Made by a program: the position numbers and the translations under genes. From Variovorax paradoxus (GTDB taxonomy: Bacteria > Pseudomonadota > Gammaproteobacteria > Burkholderiales > Burkholderiaceae_C), in NCBI RefSeq assembly GCF_030811855.1, contig NZ_JAUSRN010000001.1, forward strand, positions 248,001-312,000: a stretch of DNA of 64,000 bases, written 5' to 3'. Of the stretch, positions 8,092-14,122 are shown one piece after another. Positions within the stretch are counted from its first letter, which is position 1; every line of letters begins with the position of its first letter. Below the pieces are notes generated by a model. The model made no database searches. It saw nothing but the letters and a program-made list of their open reading frames with translations, and had not been told where the DNA came from.

Positions 8092-8117
8092 TACTTTCGC
8101 AGTCCAAGCTAACCCCG

Positions 8118-8198
8118 GTGCGGTCTATTGGCGCGCGTTGGAAACGTGATGGTCGCAGCGATGCGGCATCGGGGTTCGAGCCCCCTCCTTCTCCTCCA
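8118..8198 (+). tRNA. degenerate tRNA-Ser(GGA)-like gene
   Basis: An anticodon arm with loop TTGGAAA, a variable arm stem CGCA/TGCG, a T arm around GGGGTTCGAGC and a 3' TCCA are present. The 5' acceptor strand complementary to CTTCTCC is missing and the T arm has an extra base. Probably a remnant; the 5' boundary is arbitrary. Confidence 0.35.
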
Positions 8199-8206
8199 TC
8201 CCACAT

Positions 8207-8296
8207 GGATGCGTGCCCGGGTGGTCTAAAGGCGCTGTTTCGAAAACAGATGGTCGGCTCCGCCGGCACGAGCGTCGACTCGCTCCGCATCCTCCA
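8207..8296 (+). tRNA. tRNA-Ser(CGA)
   Basis: Perfect acceptor GGATGCG/CGCATCC, loop TTCGAAA, long variable arm with CGGC/GCCG stem, encoded CCA. The T stem GAGCG/CGCTC closes a 6-nt loop TCGACT, one base short of the usual seven. Confidence 0.87.
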
Positions 8297-8318
8297 ATTT
8301 CATCAACCGTTTTTCCCT

Positions 8319-8396
8319 CCCGCGTTAGCTCAACTGGATCAGAGCACTGGCCTACGAAGCCGGGGGTTGCACGTTCGAATCGTGTGCGCGGGGCCA
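8319..8396 (+). tRNA. tRNA-Arg(ACG)
   Basis: Acceptor CCCGCGT/GCGCGGG, anticodon stem CTGGC/GCCGG with loop CTACGAA, T loop TTCGAAT, encoded CCA with discriminator G. Confidence 0.9.
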
Positions 8397-8402
8397 TACG
8401 CC

Positions 8403-8487
8403 TGAGTGCGAGCAGCATGGGTGACTGCACTGGACTGTAGATCCGGCGTCTTTGACATACGGGGTTCGAAGCCCTGGTACTCCACCA
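8403..8487 (+). tRNA. tRNA-Tyr(GTA)
   Basis: Anticodon stem CTGGA/TCCGG with loop CTGTAGA, D stem GCAG/CTGC, 13-nt variable region, T loop TTCGAAG, encoded CCA. The first acceptor pair is mismatched; the other six pair with one wobble. Confidence 0.83.
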
Positions 8488-8493
8488 TGACAT

Positions 8494-8567
8494 GCAGGCC
8501 TGGCCGAGCGGTTAGGCGGCGTCTTTCCAAGGCGTCCAGGCGGGCTCAACTCCCGCGGCCTGCTCCA
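8494..8567 (+). tRNA. tRNA-Gly(TCC)
   Basis: Perfect acceptor GCAGGCC/GGCCTGC with discriminator T, anticodon loop TTTCCAA, T stem GCGGG/CCCGC, encoded CCA. The T loop is CTCAACT, with C at position 54. The D arm resembles that of Ser/Leu tRNAs. Confidence 0.87.
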
Positions 8568-8613
8568 CTCGCAGCGTCGTGCCGAACGGCCCGGTGCGCA
8601 TCGCTTCAGTTTC

Positions 8614-8700
8614 AACGAGGTAGCCAAGCGGTCGAAAGCACTGGTTTGCAAGTCCGGCGAGCGTTGCTCCACATGGGTCCGAATCCCATCCTCGTTTCCA
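8614..8700 (+). tRNA. tRNA-Cys(GCA) with a long variable arm
   Basis: Perfect acceptor AACGAGG/CCTCGTT with discriminator T, the Cys identity base. Anticodon loop TTGCAAG reads GCA. The variable region is 15 nt and folds as GAGC-GTT-GCTC, a class II arm that tRNA-Cys normally lacks. T stem ATGGG/CCCAT; the T loop TCCGAAT has C at 55. CCA is encoded. Total 87 nt. Confidence 0.8.
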
Positions 8701-8711
8701 TCAAGTCACCT

Positions 8712-8787
8712 GCCCTGCTAGCTCAAATGGACAGAGCAGCCGCCTTCTAAGCGGCAGGTGGGCCTTCGACTGGTCCGCGGGGCGCCA
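8712..8787 (+). tRNA. tRNA-Arg(TCT)
   Basis: Acceptor GCCCTGC/GCGGGGC with one T-G pair, perfect anticodon stem GCCGC/GCGGC with loop CTTCTAA, T loop TTCGACT, encoded CCA. Confidence 0.9.
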
Positions 8788-8834
8788 GTTCTTCGCCCCC
8801 TACGTGATGTATGTCACCCAAACATTTCACCGCG

Positions 8835-8864
8835 AATGCCGATCTCCAAAGATCATCTGGCATT
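8835..8864 (+). other. hairpin ahead of the array-internal small gene
   Basis: AATGCC pairs with GGCATT, and an inner GATC-TCCAAA-GATC stem-loop is nested within it. It lies 26 bp before the small coding gene. It may separate or process the tRNA and mRNA parts of the transcript. Confidence 0.4.
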
Positions 8865-8890
8865 GCCTACTCACTTGATTGGAGGTCACC

Positions 8891-9094
8891 ATGCGACTCA
8901 CCACCAGCCGCCTCCGGCCGGCAAGCCGCACTGCGGTGCTCGCCACCAGCAAGCCGCGCAATCCTGTTCTGCAGGCCGTGATCCATGGTCTCGGCGTGAT
9001 GACCGGCCAGCGCCACCGCGACGCCGAACGCGCTCGTGTGCGCTTCGAGCAACTCGACTTCGATCAGCGCGTACGCGAGATCGGCGAATGGTAG
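8891..9094 (+). CDS. small basic protein encoded inside the tRNA array, 67 aa
   Basis: It is preceded by GGAGG five bases before the ATG, the only clear coding signal inside the array. The N-terminal half is rich in Arg, Ser and Thr (MRLTTSRLRPASRTAV); the C-terminal half is charged and helical (DAERARVRFEQLDFDQR). No domain is recognised. The positive charge would suit RNA binding, which is inference. It sits between tRNA-Arg(TCT) and tRNA-Asn on the same strand, so it would be translated from, or processed out of, the array transcript. Confidence 0.6.
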   Translation: MRLTTSRLRPASRTAVLATSKPRNPVLQAVIHGLGVMTGQRHRDAERARVRFEQLDFDQRVREIGEW

Positions 9095-9129
9095 GCAGCT
9101 GCGCGATTCGCGCGCGGTCTTCATCTTTT

Positions 9130-9206
9130 TCCTCGGTAGCTCAGTTGGTAGATGCGCCGCACTGTTAATGCGGAGGTCCCTGGTTCGAGCCCAGGTCGAG
9201 GAGCCA
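9130..9206 (+). tRNA. tRNA-Asn(GTT)
   Basis: Acceptor TCCTCGG/TCGAGGA, perfect anticodon stem CCGCA/TGCGG with loop CTGTTAA, T loop TTCGAGC, encoded CCA with discriminator G. Confidence 0.92.
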
Positions 9207-9219
9207 CCACACATTTCTT

Positions 9220-9294
9220 AGCCGCATAGCTCAGTGGCAGAGCACCGTCTTGATAAGGCGGGGGCCGATGGATCGTTCCCATCTGCGGCTACCA
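9220..9294 (+). tRNA. tRNA-Ile(GAT)
   Basis: Perfect acceptor AGCCGCA/TGCGGCT, anticodon stem CCGTC/GGCGG with loop TTGATAA, encoded CCA. The T stem GATGG/CCATC closes the loop ATCGTTC, in which positions 54 and 58 are A and T instead of T and A. Confidence 0.88.
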
Positions 9295-9301
9295 GTTCAA
9301 T

Positions 9302-9376
9302 GGTGCGCGTAGCTCAATGGCAGAGCCGCTGGTTGTGGTCCAGCTGACGACGGTTCGATCCCGTTCGTGCACCCCA
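9302..9376 (+). tRNA. tRNA-His(GTG)
   Basis: G at -1 faces C73, the His identity pair. Acceptor GTGCGCG/CGTGCAC, anticodon stem GCTGG/CCAGC with loop TTGTGGT, T loop TTCGATC, encoded CCA. Confidence 0.9.
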
Positions 9377-9397
9377 TCTCTTAACAATTTCTACCTT

Positions 9398-9484
9398 CCC
9401 AGCGTGGCGGAATCGGAAGACGCGGCCGCCTCAAAAGCAGCTGCCCGCAAGGGCTTGTCCGTTCGAGGCGGACCGCTGGGACCA
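9398..9484 (+). tRNA. tRNA-Leu(CAA)
   Basis: Perfect acceptor CCCAGCG/CGCTGGG, loop CTCAAAA with one stem mismatch, class II variable arm, T stem GTCCG/CGGAC, encoded CCA. Confidence 0.88.
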
Positions 9485-9494
9485 TTTCTCTTTC

Positions 9495-9569
9495 GGTGCA
9501 GTAGCTCAGTGGGAGAGCGCGCCCCTCATAAGGGCGTGGTCGATGGATCGTTCCCATCCTGCACCACCA
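9495..9569 (+). tRNA. tRNA-Met(CAT), elongator-like
   Basis: Perfect acceptor GGTGCAG/CTGCACC, perfect anticodon stem CGCCC/GGGCG with loop CTCATAA, encoded CCA. The T arm is identical to that of the Ile tRNA (GATGG-ATCGTTC-CCATC). A CAT anticodon could also be lysidine-modified to read Ile AUA. Confidence 0.88.
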
Positions 9570-9600
9570 CCAGACCAGACCTCACTTCATACATCACGTC

Positions 9601-9675
9601 GCGGGCATAGCTCAGAGGCAGAGCAACCGGCTTTTAACCGGTAGGTCGAGATTTCAAAATTCTCTGCCCGCACCA
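9601..9675 (+). tRNA. tRNA-Lys(TTT)
   Basis: Perfect acceptor GCGGGCA/TGCCCGC and anticodon stem ACCGG/CCGGT with loop CTTTTAA; encoded CCA. The T stem GAGAT/TTCTC ends in a T53-T61 mismatch instead of the conserved G-C. Confidence 0.88.
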
Positions 9676-9682
9676 ACTGATC

Positions 9683-9757
9683 AGACCCCTAGCTCAGAGG
9701 CAGAGCAGCGCCCTTACAAGGCGACGGTCGGGATTTCGACATTCCCGGGGTCTACCA
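9683..9757 (+). tRNA. tRNA-Val(TAC)
   Basis: Perfect acceptor AGACCCC/GGGGTCT, loop CTTACAA with one outer stem mismatch, encoded CCA. The T stem GGGAT/TTCCC has the same T53-T61 mismatch as the neighbouring Lys gene. Confidence 0.88.
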
Positions 9758-9766
9758 CCCTTCATG

Positions 9767-9853
9767 GCGCGGCTGGCGGAATCGGCAGACGCTCGGCGTT
9801 GAGGGCGCCGTGTCCGAAGGGACAGGCCGGTTCGACCCCGGCGCCGCGCACCA
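9767..9853 (+). tRNA. tRNA-Leu(GAG)
   Basis: Perfect acceptor GCGCGGC/GCCGCGC and anticodon stem CGGCG/CGCCG with loop TTGAGGG, class II variable arm, T loop TTCGACC, encoded CCA. Confidence 0.92.
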
Positions 9854-9859
9854 TTTTTC

Positions 9860-9940
9860 CCCGCCGTGGCCCAGTCAGTCAGACAGCGCGTGCGCCTCCG
9901 AAGCGCAAGGTCGTTGGGGCGGATCCAACCGGCGGGTCCA
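9860..9940 (+). tRNA. tRNA-Arg(CCG)
   Basis: Perfect acceptor CCCGCCG/CGGCGGG with discriminator T, perfect anticodon stem TGCGC/GCGCA with loop CTCCGAA, encoded CCA. T stem GTTGG/CCAAC closes GGCGGAT, which lacks the TTC motif. It is the last tRNA before the HNH gene. Confidence 0.85.
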
Positions 9941-9990
9941 ACACACAGGAGATTCCGACAACCGCTCGGCCATGAAAGGAGGCCGTCATC

Positions 9991-10554
9991 ATGAAACCCC
10001 AAGTTCTTCAGCTCGACATCCAGGGTACGCCACAGGCCTGGATCTCGCTCGAGCAGGCCGCGTCTCACTACGCCACTGGCGCCGTCGTCTGGGAAGACGG
10101 CGTGGGCCCGCTGGCTACGATGCGTGGGGGTTTCAATGTGGGACGCGGAGTCCAGTCGCGGTTCGACATCTCTGCGATCATCGCGCTCAAGGGGTGCGCG
10201 AAGGTGAACCTGTTTGAACACACGCCGGCGTTCAACCGGCGGAAGCTGTTCGTACGGGACCGCTTCACGTGCGCATACTGCTCGCAGCACTTCCGCGAGC
10301 AGGACTTGACCTGCGAGCACATCCTGCCCGAAAGCCGCGGCGGAACTTGGGACTGGATGAACTTGGTCTCAGCCTGCCGCGCTTGCAACTCGGAAAAGGC
10401 CGACCGCCTGCCCGAGGAAGCAGGCATGAAGCTGGTCTACCTGCCCTACGTCCCAAGCCGTTGGGAAGACTTCCTGCTTGAAGGCCGGAACGTGCGAACC
10501 GACGTGCACGAGTGGCTGGCGAGTCGGCTTCCGAAAGGCTCCAGGCTCAACTGA
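9991..10554 (+). CDS. HNH endonuclease, 187 aa
   Basis: Contains a full HNH domain at residues 94-136: zinc cysteines C94/C97 and C129/C132, the HNH core CEHILPESRGG with His110, Asn124, and the ACRACN...K tail. This is the McrA-like zinc HNH type seen in phage and mobile-element nucleases. The N-terminal ~80 residues have no recognised domain. AGGAGG precedes the ATG. The gene starts 50 bp after the last tRNA on the same strand and ends at an intrinsic terminator, so it probably belongs to the array transcription unit. Its target (DNA or tRNA) is unknown. Confidence 0.88.
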   Translation: MKPQVLQLDIQGTPQAWISLEQAASHYATGAVVWEDGVGPLATMRGGFNVGRGVQSRFDISAIIALKGCAKVNLFEHTPAFNRRKLFVRDRFTCAYCSQHFREQDLTCEHILPESRGGTWDWMNLVSACRACNSEKADRLPEEAGMKLVYLPYVPSRWEDFLLEGRNVRTDVHEWLASRLPKGSRLN

Positions 10555-10562
10555 AAGACGAA

Positions 10563-10591
10563 GGGGCGCTTCCGCAAGAGGCGCCCCTTTT
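10563..10591 (+). terminator. intrinsic terminator after the HNH gene
   Basis: GGGGCGC (10563-10569) pairs with GCGCCCC (10581-10587), with TTTT after it, 8 bp beyond the HNH stop. It is the right end of the tRNA array unit. Confidence 0.85.
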
Positions 10592-10699
10592 CCGTTGGAG
10601 ATTCAGCCGGCTGGGCGCGGGCTGCCACTCCGGCCGTCACGCCCTGACCACTCCGCGCTGTGCGAACCCAAAAGTTTTTATGGTCTGTCGGTGCGCGCG

Positions 10700-10864
10700 A
10701 CGCTTCAACGCGGCGATGGGCCTGGCAATACTAGCGGCCTGGGTCGCGGACTTTCAATCGCTCGTCAAACCATTGAGGCGGACTACGGAACGTTGACAGG
10801 CTGGGACGTGCCGGACTCAGGCTGCGTCTTCACCACCACCCTTCCACTGCACTCCCGTAGGTGA
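10700..10864 (+). pseudogene. C-terminal remnant of a sensor histidine kinase
   Basis: An open frame encodes GDGPGNTSGLGRGLSIARQT and ends CVFTTTLPL, matching the G1 and G2 boxes and end of a HATPase domain. The first part of the ATPase domain and everything upstream are absent, and no start with RBS is seen. It marks a recombination scar just to the right of the tRNA module. Confidence 0.55.
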
Positions 10865-10892
10865 AATAGACGGCTGCGAACTCGGCCGCCTG

Positions 10893-11213
10893 CTACTCGA
10901 AGTCACCCGCTCCCAAGAGCATCGGGTTGGCGTCTGTGTACACGTCACCAGCCGGGGCAAGTTCCAGCACTTTGGCGTTGATAGTCGCCCGGTGGGCGAG
11001 GTAGGCGTTAGCGAGATCCTTCTTGCCCTGTGACGCTCCGAAGTGAGCTTCAAGCGCCGCGCGCGCGACGACTACTGGAACCGACCGTTCGCCATCGATG
11101 CGTTTGACGCGCACGAACAGCACGCTGCCCCTATCCTCGAGATTCTCAAAGCCCTCGCGAGCACCAGCGTGCTTTTCCTTATCGCTTGCCTGAGTTTCAA
11201 CGCTATCCGTCAT
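10893..11213 (-). CDS. DUF1488-like hypothetical protein, 106 aa
   Basis: The middle (VLFVRVKRIDGERSVPVVVARAALEAHFG and the DLANAYLAHRATI stretch after it) resembles DUF1488 proteins, where a substituted-residue ALE-HFG motif precedes a helix. The N-terminus is charged. Function is unknown. It reads toward the HNH unit and begins with a weak GGGGTG upstream. Similarity is judged by eye only. Confidence 0.55.
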   Translation of the reverse strand: MTDSVETQASDKEKHAGAREGFENLEDRGSVLFVRVKRIDGERSVPVVVARAALEAHFGASQGKKDLANAYLAHRATINAKVLELAPAGDVYTDANPMLLGAGDFE

Positions 11214-11646
11214 TTGACACCCCGTTCTGACAAGTTCATTGTCAGCAATGCTTCACGCGCGGCGGAGGCATTTGAGCCAGCCCGCGGTTCAGATGGCGCA
11301 ACGTAGCTGTCGAGTGTCCGCCTCAATGTCAGACACGGCCGTCTTGAATGTCGGTCGGGGCCGCAGCCATACAACAAGCGATGCTCAGGGGCCGATGGCT
11401 TCCGCAAGTGAAAATTTGCCGTAACCGTGGACCGCGTGAGAGTTCACGACCAAATCTCCAAGCCCGCCTCGCGCGGGCTTTTTCGTGTCCGCCCCTCATC
11501 GGACCGGGGCATTTGTCTCCCTGGAGAAGGTGCGTACCGCTCATGCGCGCGTGCTGCGCAACTTCTACAGTGACCTCACGGCGAAACGCTTTGTTCAAAG
11601 TCAGCCAAACAAGCGCGCCAGTTGCTCGTCTCACTGGAGAACGCAC
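11214..11646. other. gene-poor stretch with one terminator
   Basis: I see no convincing gene here apart from a strong terminator at 11461-11483, which suggests a short transcript ends in this interval. The region upstream of the terminator could hold a small RNA; nothing more can be said. Confidence 0.3.
11461..11483 (+). terminator. intrinsic terminator
   Basis: AGCCCGC and GCGGGCT form a stem with a short loop followed by TTTTT. No coding gene ends near it on the plus strand, so it may close a small RNA or mark a lost gene. Confidence 0.6.
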
Positions 11647-11730
11647 ATGGAACGTGACCTGCTACCGGGAAATTTCCTCATGGTGTTCTTGTATTTGCTC
11701 GCGCTGCTTGCTGTGCGGTTCATCAATTGA
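11647..11730 (+). CDS. possible 27-aa membrane peptide
   Basis: GGAGA precedes the ATG by seven bases. The product is one hydrophobic helix (LMVFLYLLALLAVRF) with a short charged N-terminus. Such peptides are often real in proteobacteria but size prevents certainty. Confidence 0.3.
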   Translation: MERDLLPGNFLMVFLYLLALLAVRFIN

Positions 11731-11983
11731 ACATGGAGCAGCTGGCCCGAGCTGAAGCCGCTGCGAAGAAAGCTGTGCATCCGCCGCCTTCTCACCGACT
11801 TACCACCGCACTTACCGTTTGGAAGTTCAAGTGAGCCTTGCGCCCCAACTGATCTCGACGCCCTCGGACCGGAAAGTAGGCCGCAGCTGCCTCCATCAAA
11901 GGCGGGGCGATTCAATCGGCCGAATCTAGCGCGGGCAGATCACCCGGCGTATAAAGGCGCAAGCCCACTGTCCCAAGGTGACC

Positions 11984-12208
11984 ATGATGGCAACAAAGCG
12001 GCCAGCGCCTGTGATTGAAAAAGAGCTTGCCGAAATGCGCGAGCAATTGGGGAGCCTCGAAAAGATGAGCAAGACCTCATCTCCGGAGCCTGAAAAAAGC
12101 GCCCCTCCGCCCTTGAAGACGATCGGAGATAAGAAACTCATCGAGGCAAAGATTGCGGAACTCGAAAGCGAACTGAAAACCCTGGGCGACGACCCGCCTC
12201 TTGAGTAG
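11984..12208 (+). CDS. small coiled-coil hypothetical protein, about 74 aa
   Basis: Two helical heptad-like segments (VIEKELAEMREQLGSLEKM and KKLIEAKIAELESELKTL) are separated by a Pro/Ser-rich linker. The codon use looks coding. Start is uncertain between GTG 11978 and the ATGs just after it. No domain is recognised. It lies among other small orphan genes flanking the tRNA module. Confidence 0.5.
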   Translation: MMATKRPAPVIEKELAEMREQLGSLEKMSKTSSPEPEKSAPPPLKTIGDKKLIEAKIAELESELKTLGDDPPLE

Positions 12209-12456
12209 AACCTCTTCACGCGACGGACGACGGCGATAGGCCGATCGGTACAGCCACGTGTGCCAGTGACCGGCCGGCGCCCCGGGACACGGTAGGCAGA
12301 ACAAGGCGAGTGCAGCCGATGCTCTGGTTTTTCTTCATCAGTAGGTGCCTGGCCGCGGGGCGCCCTCTGGCGAGCAAGCAACCGTCAACATGACATTGCT
12401 CCCATTGTGCGCGCGTCCAAGTGGCGCATACTGGCTTGCAGCCACACTTGGACCCC
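12209..12456. other. gene-free stretch
   Basis: About 250 bp between two small hypothetical genes. No gene or clear signal seen. Confidence 0.3.
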
Positions 12457-12723
12457 ATGAACATTTCTCCGGCTCGAGACCCCGCTGATCCGCCTGCTGC
12501 TCCACCTGATTGGACCATCGAGGTGGGGTCTGAGCCCGTGGGCGAAAGCTTCTATTTCTTTGCCGATGTGAAGCGGGCCGGAAAAGCGATGTTCCGGGTC
12601 GGAATCGGCGGTGTGGCCGAAGAGGAAAAGGCGAAGAAACTGCTCGCGGCCAAGGCGCGCGAGTGGATCGGCGAATTCCTGATCCGAGAACAGCAATCCG
12701 GTGCTTCATCCCAAGATTGCTGA
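12457..12723 (+). CDS. small hypothetical protein, 88 aa
   Basis: Begins MNISPARDPADPPAAPPDW, then TIEVGSEPVGESFYFFADVK and an amphipathic helix EEEKAKKLLAAKAREWIGEF. It resembles short conserved hypothetical proteins of Burkholderiales, with no assigned function. The ATG at 12457 is preferred over one 36 bp upstream because the extra residues look non-coding. It converges on the next gene 13 bp away. Confidence 0.55.
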   Translation: MNISPARDPADPPAAPPDWTIEVGSEPVGESFYFFADVKRAGKAMFRVGIGGVAEEEKAKKLLAAKAREWIGEFLIREQQSGASSQDC

Positions 12724-12736
12724 ATTGGTCCGGCTG

Positions 12737-12958
12737 CTAGTCCTCATCGTCGAGTAGATCCAGTTTTGGATCTTCCATGCGTGATTGAAGTGCCAGGCAC
12801 CCGGCCTCCCAGGCGTCCTTGGATGTGAAGAAGCTGAGATCCGAGCGCGAGAAGAGCTCGAAGTCGGGCGAGTCCTCGAAGGATTCGCGCAGCACCCATT
12901 CGAACGCTCCAGACCGGAGCATCTCAACCTCCAGTACAAGAAAGCGGGAGCGGCTCAT
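12737..12958 (-). CDS. small acidic hypothetical protein, 73 aa
   Basis: Acidic product ending LDLLDDED with aromatic segment SFFTSKDAWEAGCLALQSRM. No domain is recognised. Convergent with the preceding gene. Coding status rests on an open frame with plausible codon use and a tight arrangement. Confidence 0.45.
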   Translation of the reverse strand: MSRSRFLVLEVEMLRSGAFEWVLRESFEDSPDFELFSRSDLSFFTSKDAWEAGCLALQSRMEDPKLDLLDDED

Positions 12959-13122
12959 GCAAGCAATGCTGGGCGGCTACCTCGCTTTTGCCATCGGCCG
13001 GCGCCTTCGTTCGGTGCAAGGAAATTCGCCGCTTCGTGAGAAGCCTTACACGCAAAGGCGCAAAGCGAACCTGCGAGCTCTCAAAGCCCGTGGTGAGGCC
13101 GGCGACCCAACTGAAACGCGGT

Positions 13123-13911
13123 TCAAGAAGTCACGGGTCGTGCGAACTCAATCGGCAAATCCTTGAACTGCTTGCGCAACGCGGGCGCGGGCGTCCCGCC
13201 CACCGCGATGCGCGCAAACGAACCGAGCGGACTGAAGAAGGCCGGCCGCAAGCGATTGAGCTTGCTTTCGTCCACGATCAGAAAACTCTCCGACGCGCTG
13301 CGGATCGCGGCCTGCTTGACGGGCACTTCATGAAAATTGGAGCAGCTCGCGCCGCGCTCCAGGTCCAGTCCGCCGGCTGAAATGAAGGCCTTGTTCACAC
13401 CCAGCCGATTGAGATATTGCAGCCCCTCGTCGGAGAAGTACGTGGCTGACGAGGCGTGGTAGAGCCCGCCCATCAGCATCAGTTGCGTGTTCGGCCGGCG
13501 GCTCAGGATCGATGCAATGTTCGTGGAGTAACACACCACGCTCAGCGGTATGTCGGGCGGCAAAGCCTCCGCGAAATGGACCATGGTGGTGCCGCAGTCG
13601 ATGAACAGGCTGTCGTGCGCCTGCACCCATTCGGCGGCGCGTTCGCAGGCTGCGCGCTTGTGCGCCGCGTGCTGGTCGCTGGCCTCGTCGAGCGAGTACC
13701 TGTCGCCGCCCTGCAGCATGGTCGCCAGCACGTAGCCTCCCAGGGCCGTCAGCGGTGAATCGGCCGCCGACAGGTCGCGGCGGATCGTCATTTCCGTCAC
13801 GTCCAGGCGCTGAGCGGCCTGCTTGATCGGCAACGGTCCGCCGGCCTCGACGAACTCCTGCATCTTGGCAAGTCGCAAGGCCCGGGCCTCGGCGCCGGCG
13901 GTCTTTCGCAT
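13123..13911 (-). CDS. DeoR/GlpR family transcriptional regulator, 262 aa
   Basis: N-terminal DeoR-type winged HTH (KMQEFVEAGGPLPIKQAAQR and VTEMTIRRDL) followed by the DeoRC sensor domain, with FIDCGTTMVHFAEAL, MLMGGLYHASSATYFSD and FLIVDESKL, which fold like a sugar-phosphate isomerase and bind a phosphorylated sugar. GAGGAA precedes the ATG at 13911. It is divergent from the deoC operon and two palindromes lie in between, so it is the likely repressor, relieved by a sugar phosphate such as deoxyribose-5-phosphate. Confidence 0.9.
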   Translation of the reverse strand: MRKTAGAEARALRLAKMQEFVEAGGPLPIKQAAQRLDVTEMTIRRDLSAADSPLTALGGYVLATMLQGGDRYSLDEASDQHAAHKRAACERAAEWVQAHDSLFIDCGTTMVHFAEALPPDIPLSVVCYSTNIASILSRRPNTQLMLMGGLYHASSATYFSDEGLQYLNRLGVNKAFISAGGLDLERGASCSNFHEVPVKQAAIRSASESFLIVDESKLNRLRPAFFSPLGSFARIAVGGTPAPALRKQFKDLPIEFARPVTS

Positions 13912-13955
13912 GTTCTGGTTCCTCTCGTCCACCCACCTGAGTATCGGGCATCGCA

Positions 13956-14006
13956 AATGTTATTTCAAAAACATCTTGCGCGATTAAATGTTATTGCAAT
14001 AACATT
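13956..14006. promoter_or_regulatory. paired DeoR-type operators
   Basis: Two 20-bp sites with the same core. AATGTTATTGCAATAACATT (13987-14006) is a perfect palindrome and AATGTTATTTCAAAAACATC (13956-13975) is an imperfect copy. Their centres are 31 bp apart, three helical turns, so both would lie on one DNA face between the divergent genes. Confidence 0.7.
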
Positions 14007-14122
14007 GCCGAACGCCGCGATGTCCTGCACCGACGGCATGCACAACCGATCAGAGACAACGACATGCCCACTGCCTGCCTGCCGCTCATGCGGCGCCTGC
14101 GCGCCCCGGTGCCCTTCACGCC

